Source of the DNA: Oncomelania hupensis
Lineage: Eukaryota; Mollusca; Gastropoda; Littorinimorpha; Pomatiopsidae
Length of the DNA: 64,000 nucleotides
Direction of reading: 5' to 3'
Assembly: GCA_036898135.1 (NCBI GenBank)
Contig: CM072515.1
Coordinates: 23,999,194 to 24,063,193 of the forward strand
Of the stretch, positions 21,150 to 30,524 are shown piece after piece. The translations under genes and the position numbers were made by a program. Position 1 is the stretch's first letter. Each line of letters opens with the position of its first letter. Below the pieces are notes generated by a model. The model saw only the letters and a list, made by a program, of their open reading frames with translations. It did not search any database and was not told where the DNA came from.

Positions 21150-23092
21150 CTTACTATACTATCCCATCCTATCCTATCCTATCCTGTAACTCTAAAGTCG
21201 TAGGGGCACCACAGATGATCGTTTTACCAGCGAACTCCATCTTTCTCTGTCCTCAGCAACCCTCACGGCTTCGCTCAGTGTCAAGCCAGTCCATTCTCGA
21301 ATGTTGTCATCCCAACTCCTTTTCTGTCTCCCTCTTTTTCTGCCTCCTTGCGCCGTGCCTTGCAGGATGGTCTTTGCAAGGCCTGATGCTCTGGTGATGT
21401 CGACATACTATTTGAGTTTCCGTTTCTTCACCACTGCGAGCATCATCGCATGTCATCGTGTTGTCCAATGGCTTGTGTGATGGTGTGTCGGATTTCATTG
21501 TTGGTGATGTGCTGGGTATAGGAAATGCCTGGAAGTCTTCTATAGCACCTCATCTTCATGCTTTGTGTTCTTCGTTGTAGATCTGCTGTGAGGGTCCATG
21601 TTTCGCAAGCGTATAGGAAGATGGAGATGACAAGGGGAGCGCAGCAGCCTTACCTTGGAATGTAGACTGATGTTCATGTCTTTCCAAACGGGCTTCAACC
21701 TTGTCTGGGCAGCAGTTGTTTGTGCGATCCTGGAGAAGACTTCCTGTCGGGACCCCTTGTCTGATACAATGGCTCCTAAATATATGAAGCTATGCACTGT
21801 GTTGAGGGATTGGCCTTGGCCTTTGATGTCCATGTTAATGCCATTGTTGTTGTTGGTCATCATTTTGGTCTTCTCTGCACTTATTTATTTATTTATTTAT
21901 TTATTTAATTATTTATTTATTTATTTAATCGTTCTTATATTATTATAATTCAGAAGCGTAACACAAGTGTATTTCCATTCCATAGGCTCTGGAGTTGGTG
22001 TCAAGCCTCTGTACCAGCAGTTCAAGTTCTTGTTCCTCTCCAGCCAATCCATCAATGTCATCCGCAAAACGGAGTTTAGAGATTGCTCTACCCCATATGC
22101 TGAGTGTACCTTCGTGATCTGCCAGGGGCATCTGAAATGATGTGCTGTAGGAAGATGTTACAGAGTTTTGGAGAGAGTAGGCATCCTTGACGCAGACCGA
22201 TTGTTGTTCTGAACCAGTTCCCGATGGCGCTGTTATGGAGGACTGCACTGGTAGCCTTGTCATACAGGCTTTTGATGACTTCAACAATGTTAGGGCTGAT
22301 GTTGTACACTCTCATGGTTGCCCACAGGACTGCATGCCATGCGCCAGACTCGGTCAAACGCTTCCTTGAAGTCTACAAACACATGATATAGATGTTGTTG
22401 GTGATGTAAATATTTCTCGCAGATTATTCTGAGGTTGAATATCTGTTCAGTGGTACTTCGCCATGCCCTGAATCCTGCTTGTTCTTCAGCTATGATTTGT
22501 TCAGCTTGGGGTTTCAATCTGTTGAATATTATTTTCAGGAGGACCTTGCTGGGATGGCTGATGAGGCTGATGGTACGGTAGTTTTCACACTCATGAAGGT
22601 TACCTCTTTTTGGGAAGAGTGATGACAAGCGATTGTGTCCATGGGATATATAGGCCACTCCCCATTCAAACCGATCTTGTAACAGGTAATGGTGAGGGCG
22701 TCAATTATTGCTTCTCCTCCTGCTTGAAGCAATTCCGCGGGTATGTTTTCCACTCCCGCTGACTCCCCTTTCTTCAGCGATTGCACTGCTGCCTTGTCAG
22801 AGAATTGGGAGGATTTCTTCTTCTTCTCTGTTCTGGGGACATGCTATAACTGATGGGTCTCCGTTTGGTGTGTGGTTTTAAATGTCAGAGCAGTACTCTG
22901 TCCATCTATTTAAGACTTCTTGTTCTTCTGTAAGGCATATTCCAGACTTGCTTTGGACCGTGGAGACCTTGGCTGTTTAACACTTGTCAGCCGCTTGACA
23001 GTCAGGTAGGCTTTCTTGCTGTTGTTCTTGTTAAGACTATTCTATATTTCCTGGCATTAATCTTCTATTCAGGTCTCCTTTGCTGTGCCGCA
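21150..23092 (-). mobile_element. RTE-like LINE (GGATA-tailed family), copy 5, long
   Basis: Inverted tail TATCCTATCCTATCC at about 21165-21184; 3'-to-5' order on minus as in copy 3, reaching the region before the RT domain near 23090 (TGCCAGGAAATATAGAATAG). RT motifs are recognisable but broken: VFVDFKEAFDRVWR, RQGCLLSPKLCN and FADDIDGLAGEE lie in separate frames. An AT-rich insertion at about 21882-21970, with (TTTA)n, splits the coding region. Many stops; dead copy. Confidence 0.85.
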
Positions 23093-23597
23093 TTGCCGTA
23101 AACGTAAGCAAAACGTGGCCACTAAAACTCATAACGTGTGGCCACCCGTCAAAATTCCGATCAGTGAAAAATCTCATACCCCAACGCATAGCCGTGGCCA
23201 CTAGTTGAGTCTCGGATTGAGACCAAACGGCATACCACAAGGGCTATTGGTTCTCCCTTGAGTATGAAGTTTAAAATAGAATGGTTAACAATTTGTTCAC
23301 ATTGCAACAACAAAAAAAAAGGTACTGAACATTGTGCCGAATTATTACTTACTCCATTCTACATTTCAGTTGACGAGATCCATGAATCATGCAGAAAAAT
23401 CTTACATGCAGCCATTTTATGCGCATCATCCATTCGAACGTCGTGTTTACGTCATGTGCTTTTACGTCACGAAGGATACTTACATACCGCCACGCACGAC
23501 TGTCGTGCGATATATCTATATACATATTAATATTGTAGTGCGAGGCAGTATATTCGTATGTTCATATGTGCACTACTGTTATGCGGACGTTTAAATA

Positions 23598-23700
<103 letters not shown>

Positions 23701-23724
23701 CACGAATAATTTTGTACTTGTAAA

Positions 23725-23780
<56 letters not shown>

Positions 23781-24030
23781 AGGATGCTATATACGCGCCT
23801 TTCCCCAAATCAATCAGGCTCAAAGCGCGGCGATCTATACCAACATACACGCTCACCTGTCTCATCCATCCTCACACACACCAAATACACATCCATCACT
23901 CAAACAGGTGGTGTAAAGGCAGAGAAATCGCTATTGGAAGACGGAAAGAAAATCGAATTTTTATTTTTGAAATTTTGACATTGACTGCGTCCTGTACCAT
24001 TATTGAAGGGAGGGAGGAAACTGGAGTAAC
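23725..24030 (-). mobile_element. tRNA-SINE copy, 5' truncated, with (ATT)n tail
   Basis: Reverse complement of the SINE at 27004-27459 from its tail ((TAA)n on plus, 23725-23779) through AGGATGCTATATACG and CAAAGCGCGGCGATC to GGGAGGGAGGAAAC near 24018. The tRNA head is missing. The shared 3' end has an L2-type hairpin-like block. Confidence 0.8.
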
Positions 24031-24600
24031 TAACAACGATTATACTCCTACAACAAACAAGCCCACATTTGTATATAACAATACTTATTATGATTACTTT
24101 TGTACTAATGGTTATACTCGTTCTAACCATTTTCATGTATCCGTATCAAAGAACACACATAAGCTCTTTGGCTAAGAAAGCATAATGCATAACACATCTC
24201 TTTGTCTTATAGTCGTACAGCCGTCATCAAAGTGTTAGCCGGTTGTACGAGGCGTCGTCGGTGGTCATTATGGACGTCAATGGACAAGAATTGACTAACG
24301 CAATACCTTTTAACTAGTAACACGTTATTTACTGTGATTGGTTAATTTCATATTTTACATTGACTGGCATATTTCAACAACGTGACACCGTCAGTAGGAC
24401 GGAAGAAAACAGTGTGCTTCTGTTGTTGTTTAAATGTATATAGTAATCAAGGTAGGCCTAAATACATTCAGAATCTATTGAATCTTACCATGATCTGCTA
24501 TTCGGGATCATCGAAATGTAAAATGTGTTCCTTCTCCGAAGGGGTAAAAGGTTTACATCAGACAGCTGCTGATTAAGCCTAGTTGTTCTTCCCCGACGCC

Positions 24601-25207
24601 ATCTGTGCCCGCTTACCCCCGTTGGGGTGCCGGGGGTTTCAGTATAAATAGTATCCCCACTTTCTGGAAATTTAGTGCTTTAAATTCCTACTGTCGCTGT
24701 CTTTCTCATTTGCTCTTTCTCATTCCTGCTCTGTTCTATCAATCTGCTATACTATCGTCTTCTTCGCTAGACCAGTCTCCTACCTTTTTTCTTGAAAACT
24801 CTTCCGGGACAAGACTCCTTGTTTGTGTATGAGGTCTGTTGGATCAGCTTGGGAATATTGGACGCTTTCTGCCAGGTGGTCACTAGGGCTTCCTATGATG
24901 TTATTATTTAGCAATGTAGGCATTTTATATGTATGTGTTTTGTTGATAATTTATAATGATGTTTGTATTCTATTTTGTTTTTGTAAACGGGGGTTCGATA
25001 AGTTGGGGTGAAGCCTCAGCCGTCCCCTGCGTGGGATGTCTTTATTGTAAAGTGACTGGCTGGTGGAGGGCATTCAGTTTTCCCACTAGGGTTGTTTCAG
25101 CAGATCTTTTATGCGGATTGGGGGTTGTCCGGTCCTGATTTGGCTCGGAAGTGTCCGCTGGACCTAAAGCAACAATTTTTGTAATGTAATGTAATCTGTG
25201 CCCGCTT
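24601..25207 (+). mobile_element. TGTAA-tailed retroposon, copy A, full length with 14-bp TSD
   Basis: The TSD ATCTGTGCCCGCTT lies at 24601-24614 and 25194-25207. The element starts ACCCCCGTTGGGGTGCCGGG, has TATAAATA about 35 bp in, and ends GGTCCTGATTTGGCTCGGAA, then GTGTCCGCTGGACCTAAAG and TGTAATGTAATGTAA. Two hairpins can form near the 3' end: outer GGTCC/GGACC and an inner stem capped by GGAA (a GNRA loop). No RT, no tRNA or 5S head. About 580 bp. It is non-autonomous; L2-clade LINEs such as eel UnaL2 are known to use a 3' stem-loop plus TGTAA repeats, so an L2-type partner is a reasonable inference. Confidence 0.85.
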
Positions 25208-25691
25208 TAAGCCGAACAGTTTAGATCGCGCCACCCGGGCTAGCACGGTTCATCACCCAGCTCATGGCCCGGTTCTACTTGATTAGTTCCGCATCGACCG
25301 ACCTAGCCCGGGCCATATTGCAAGTGCAATGCATGTATGAGATAATCGTTGTGCCTATTTTCCCGTTGTTGTTCCCGTTGTAATTGCAGTTGTTGTCGTT
25401 GTTATTGCTGTTGTTGTCGTTGTCACTGCTGTTGTTGTCGTTGTCATTGCAAGTATAGACAAGGGATAGTTGTAGCATATAATTGTTTAAAAAAAGTTTC
25501 AAATAAAATTAACAAAGGTTTGGAGCCCATAGATATTCTTCAGGCTAAACGTAGATTAAGCATTGCGGATCATAGTGTTATCGTTTTACATAGCCGAAAC
25601 CTATTTATGATCGGACGTTTGAAGAGCCAAATGCATAGACCACATACTGCAGTGCGTAACATAAATTTTCAAGTTCACAGTGTGTTTTTGC

Positions 25692-25723
25692 CCAAAGAGT
25701 GTACAAATTCATACACTCTTTGG
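25692..25723. repeat. Perfect 12-bp inverted repeat
   Basis: Arms CCAAAGAGTGTA and TACACTCTTTGG with an 8-base loop. It could be a transcript hairpin or a MITE relic. No U-tract follows and none would be expected in an animal gene. Confidence 0.7.
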
Positions 25724-25904
25724 TTTGCCCCACCGAAAGAAAAAAAAGGTCAAGTCAACAAAATAACCTCTTTTAAAAGCATGGCTTTGATATAATCGAA
25801 TAAATTCCTTCGTTTATGTGGTTGTTGATTGCATGAAGGTTGATGCTTAAAAATGTTTTAAATAGCCCCGCATGAAAGTGGGCATAGTATTCACAGTAAG
25901 TTGT

Positions 25905-26065
25905 CTGTCTTTCTTGTCTTTGTCTGTCTTTCTCGTCTTTGTCTTTCTTGTATTTGTCTTTCTTGTCCTTGTCTTTCTTGTCTTTGTCGGTTTTTCTCGT
26001 CTTTGTCTTTCGTGTCATAGTCTTTATTGTCTTTGTCGGTTTTTCTCGTCTTTGTATGTCTTGCT
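25905..26065. repeat. Degenerate minisatellite, TCTTTCTTGTCTTTG-like unit
   Basis: About ten imperfect units of 12-18 bp, giving Lys/Asp-rich or Phe/Leu/Val-rich translations that are repeat artefacts. Confidence 0.8.
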
Positions 26066-26910
26066 TTTCTTTCTCAAGGTGGAATTTAGCATGAGTACTT
26101 ACGCGTTAAGGGCCTTAGCCCTGGGTGCGGTTTATTATGGCACGCCTACAGCAGACCCTTGGGCGAAGGAAAGTTTGGTGCCCAACTTGTCTGTCTCTCC
26201 TCCACCACCACGCACTCTGCGTACGTCCCGGACACTTACTCCGCCCAGTATACCCTGTCCCCTTTCTGAAGTAGAGAACATAAACATCTAGGTACAGGTA
26301 GTAAGGACATCTAATAGGCCTTGCAGGCTTTACATGTCCTCCTCCCTTTAAAACAATAGTAGGTAGTGGTTGTATTGCGCAAAACCTTTTGCCTACTATT
26401 AATCAAAGTCATACATCATATATGCTACATTTACTCTCTGTATAAATAATTCTTGAAAGTATTTAGGCCAGATGCAGATTTGGTTACATTAGATAACTTT
26501 GTCCATTCTTTGTTTAAGCTTAATCTATTGCTAACATAAATTTTCTGGTGTCATTAGAACATTGGTTAATGAAAAACTTTTGTTCACAACTTCTTATCTT
26601 ATTCACATGCACACACACGCACACATACGCACACACGCACGCACATACACACACATATACGCTCGCAAGGATAAATATTTTAACAACTGTTTGACAATTA
26701 TCCGAAAATGTATAATGACTATTATTAGTTTTACGTGTAATCCATATTAATATTTTTATTCTAGTGTAGGAGAAACTGAATATTGTATTTAATTTGCGGA
26801 CGTTGTTGTTGCGGTCATCGTCGTTGTTGGGCCTTCAAGGCGAGAAAGGCCATGTAGTTCAGTCAAGCCAAGTCAGTCAAACTCTTTAATACCAAAATTC
26901 CTCTTATGGT

Positions 26911-27374
26911 CAATGGATACAATCCTATCCCTATCCTATCCTATCCTATCCCGTAACTCGGAGGTCGTAGGAGCACCAAGATGATCGTTTAACCAGCGTA
27001 CTCGTGGCGCAGTGGATAAGTCGCCGGTTTCCTATGCCGAAGGTCGCGGGTTCGATTCCCGCAAGGGGCGAACGTTTGTGACTTAGGTACGAGACTATTG
27101 AGGTCACCGAGGGTTTTCTCCGGGCACTCCGGTTTCCTCCCTCCCTTCAATAATGGTACAGGACGCAGTCAATATAAAAATTGCAAAAAATAAAAATTCA
27201 ATTTTCTTTCCGTCTTCTAATAGCGATCTCCCTGCCTTTACACCACCTGTTTGAGTGATGGATGTGTATTTGGTGTGTGTGAGGGTGAATGAGACAGGTG
27301 AGCGTGTATGTTGGTATAGATCGCCGCGCTTTGAGCCTGATTGATTTGGGAAAAGGCACGTATATAGCATCCTA

Positions 27375-27459
<85 letters not shown>

Positions 27460-28147
27460 TACTCCATCTTTCCCTGTCCTCAGCAACCCTGATTGTTTCA
27501 CTCAGTGTCAACCCAGTCCATTCTCGAATGTTGTCCTCCCACCTCTTTTTCGGTCTCCCCCTTCTTCTACCCCCTTGCACTGTGCCTTGCAGGATGGTCT
27601 TTGCAAGACCTGATGATCTGGTGACGTGGCCATACCATCGGAGTTTCCGTTTTTTCACCACTGTGAGCAGGTCATCGTGTTGTCCAATAGCTTGTGTGAT
27701 GGTCTGTCGGACTTCGTCGTTGGTGATGTGCGGGTATAGGAAATGCCCAGAAGTCTTCTGTAGCACCTCATCTCCATGCTTTGTATTCTTCGTTGGAGAT
27801 CTGTTGTGAGGGTCCATGTTTCGCAAGCATATAGGAAGTTGGAGATGACAAGGGAGCGCAGCAGCCTTACCTTGGAATGTAGACTGATGGTCCTGTCTTT
27901 CCAAATTGGCTTCAACCTCGCCAGGGCAGCAGTTGTTTGTGCGATCCTGGAGAGGACTTCCTGTCGGGACCCATTGTCTGATACAATGGCTCCTAAATAT
28001 TTGAAGCTATGCACTGTGTTGAGGGATTGGCCTTGAACTTTGATGTCCGTGTAGATGCCATTGTTGTTGTTGGTCATCATTTTGGTCTTCTCTTCACTTA
28101 TTTTCATTCCATAGGCTCTGAAGGTGGTGTCAAGCAATGGATACAAT
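26911..28147 (-). mobile_element. RTE-like LINE (GGATA-tailed family), copy 6, with 13-bp TSD and SINE inside
   Basis: The TSD CAATGGATACAAT at 26911-26923 and 28135-28147 is exact. The insertion (26924-28134) is minus-strand: tail TATCC repeats at the left, C-terminal domain, and the 5' truncation within the YGM(K)ISEEKTKMM region. It is split at 26999/27464 by the SINE below, which duplicates TACTC. One frame break near 27735 (bases lost in GTGATGTGCGGGTAT). Confidence 0.95.
27004..27459 (+). mobile_element. Full-length tRNA-derived SINE nested in RTE-like LINE
   Basis: The head 27004-27072 has A box TGGCGCAGTGG and B box GGTTCGATTCC, the bipartite Pol III promoter. A conserved core follows (GAGGGTTTTCTCCGGGCACT and TCCGGTTTCCTCC), similar to a domain widespread in invertebrate SINEs. 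The 3' end CGCGCTTTGAGCC...AAAAGGCACGTATATAG is followed by (TTA)n. TACTC flanks both sides (26999-27003, 27460-27464), a short TSD. Confidence 0.9.
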
Positions 28148-29094
28148 AGTAAAAGAAAATAAAATTCAAAGAGTAACGCAAAGGAATTGGGATTGTTGAG
28201 AAAAGGAGTCGAAATTCGAACGAAAAAAAAACATGAACGATATTACAAACCTAGATTTTAGTCATCCTGGAAAGTGGAGAGGGGCTTCAGACTTCAGAAC
28301 TTTATTTTAAAAGGTTAAGATTTTAGGAATAAGCCTATTCTTACAATCAGACCTTTTGTAATAAGATCACATCAAGATTTACTATACCATTAGAAAACAA
28401 AAACAAAACCAAAAAATCTTGTATTACAACAAATACAAAAAAAACAAAAGCACAACCACCATTACTGTTACAACTACTTATACCACCACTACTACTACTA
28501 CTACTACAATAAACGGCTAGAAACATTAAAAGCAAATCTCATTAGGAGACGATAACAATGAAACAATCTTAAGAGGTTCAATTAGTTAAAAGCAAATTAC
28601 ACAACAACAAAAGTTTTACATATTTAGGAAACAAATTAATCAATATGAAGCAATGCATTTGATTTTTACATGCACATTTATGATATACATTATAACATGA
28701 ATTTTACATTTACAATTATGATAGTTTATTTTTTTAAAAAACGTAATATATACCTTATGAAAATTAAGGCTGTGACATAATTACCAAATTAGCATTAAAA
28801 ATATTGGTTTTATTTGATCTGATTGAATAAATGGTATAGTAATTTTGATTTCAAACCGCCAACTGTTGTCATACGAAGGGAAAGGGGGGGGGAAGGGAAG
28901 AGGGGGTGCAAGGAAGAGTGGGGTGGGGGTGGGGGGTTGGGGGAGTGAGGATGGATAGTAGGTCTGTGAATGGATGATATGGATGAATGACAACGTGATT
29001 CCCGCCGTGACTTTGTTTAAACTAGAGTAGAGACTATTCATGCCCCACGTGTATTAAAATGTGTTGGGGTTTTGTTAAGACTCGTTGTTAACGA

Positions 29095-29137
<43 letters not shown>

Positions 29138-30249
29138 TGTTGTGCATTGGGCTATTTATAAGGTGCTGATCAAGGTAGCGACGACGGGAATCAACCCTGT
29201 AGACGACTACACCATCAGGGAGACTTTCCTCATGTTCGAATCCCAGTTGCTGTGAATACCAGGCTGGGACGCTGCTGGGGTGTTGGAGGCTGTGGGGGAA
29301 AAGGTGACCAGACTCCAGGTCAATTCTATCCCAAGAAGAATAAAAAAAAAGAATAAAAAAGGAAAAAAAAGGAAAAAAGAAAGAAAGAAAGAAAAAAAGA
29401 AAAATGTGTTGGATTAAGATGACAGCCTATATCTACATGTATATTTGAAAGATGACTACACTAGGGACAGAAAGGCAGAAGAATATATAATTAGCTGTTT
29501 TGATTTTGTGTGTGGGTGTGTATGTGCGGGCGTGTGTGCTTGTGTGTGTGTATGTGTTTGGGTGTATGCGTGTGAACGCTTAGAGCAAGCTTTAAGTTTG
29601 GGTTTGCGCTATACAAAAATAAATTATTATTTTTATTATTAACAGTTTTCAATGCTACAAATTTATAGAATGTAAAGAAGCAAAGGAAAACTCTCGAAGA
29701 CTTCGTTCAGTGGGTGTAGTCTGGGATCGAATTTATTTAATTTTAAGCCTAACATGTGTTTTCATCGGATAATAAACGTAAAAAATAGCGCCTATATATG
29801 CGAGGCAACAATATCCATGTTGTCATCCATTAATATCCTCCCTAAGGTTCTTCTTCTTCTTCTTGGATAAAATGTAAAGTCCCCGGACACAGGGCGGTAA
29901 AGGTTCACTTCGTGTGTGTTTTATTCAATAGGCGCCTGAAATGTTTGTTGTAGTACATGTACGTACATAGTTACTTTAACAGCATAACTGCTGTAGATGG
30001 GGTTCAAAATGCATACAATAATTTTATAAGCCTATATGCGTTTATTTGTCTCTGAATGGGCTTCCCCAAAACATCTGAGTCCCCAACAATTTAATTCGAC
30101 ATTTCCGCGTATATTATAAGAATCCGAAAACATGATTTAATTAAATTGTATTTTATATATCATGGGAGGTGTATAGATGCTATGAATATAAATGTAGGAT
30201 GGCGTAATATTCTGTCTGAAAGCGGGAGCGGAGTTTCCCCAGCATACCC
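28148..30249. other. Non-coding, upstream of the GPCR gene
   Basis: Holds G-rich tracts (28884-28945), a 38-base T run (29097-29134), A/GAAA-rich sequence (29340-29405) and a GT-rich patch (29508-29573). No gene recognised. Confidence 0.5.
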
Positions 30250-30295
30250 TAATGACGTTAAATACGATGACGTCCATAGCAACATGGCGGGGTAA
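30250..30295 (+). promoter_or_regulatory. Promoter-like cluster: two CRE-like sites, X-box-like site, ATGGCGG
   Basis: TGACGTTA at 30253-30260 and TGACGTCC at 30268-30275 resemble cAMP-response elements. ACGTCCATAGCAAC at 30270-30283 fits 13 of 14 positions of the RFX X-box consensus RYYNYYATRRNRAC. AACATGGCGG at 30281-30290 resembles a YY1 site often found at start sites. The cluster is about 230 bp before the GPCR start codon. Functional role is inferred. Confidence 0.4.
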
Positions 30296-30524
30296 ATGAA
30301 TGACTTCGTGCGTTTTGTACTTTTAGACTCGTGCTATTTTCACATTATTTTAGCATAAAAAAATGTTCCAGCATTCCAGGCGTATGATCGTTTTCTGTCG
30401 TGTTTGGGAAAATAATTGATAGAATAGATTAAAAAAGATTTTAGAAACACGAAAACTGCAGAAGCTTGACAAAAGTGTTGATAGAATGCCGAAATGCGTG
30501 TAAAGACTGACGAAACAGCTGCTC

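Larger units (their letters stand above)
25208..26910. other. Non-coding stretch with hairpin and TCTTGTCTTTG minisatellite
   Basis: Contains GTTGTTGTC-type repeats (25365-25450), a 12-bp perfect hairpin (25692-25723), a degenerate TCTTTCTTGTCTTTG minisatellite (about 25905-26065) and a CA/CG-rich patch (26606-26660). No gene recognised. Confidence 0.5.

Noticed and set aside
24615..24660. TATA-box promoter or LTR start at the TGTAA element 5' end
   Set aside because: TATAAATA lies inside the transposed unit and the TSDs are 9-14 bp with a repeat tail, which fits target-primed retroposition and not LTR integration. A promoter role is not excluded but not shown.
27004..27072. tRNA gene on the plus strand
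   Set aside because: Pol III boxes are good, but it continues directly into a SINE core and tail.
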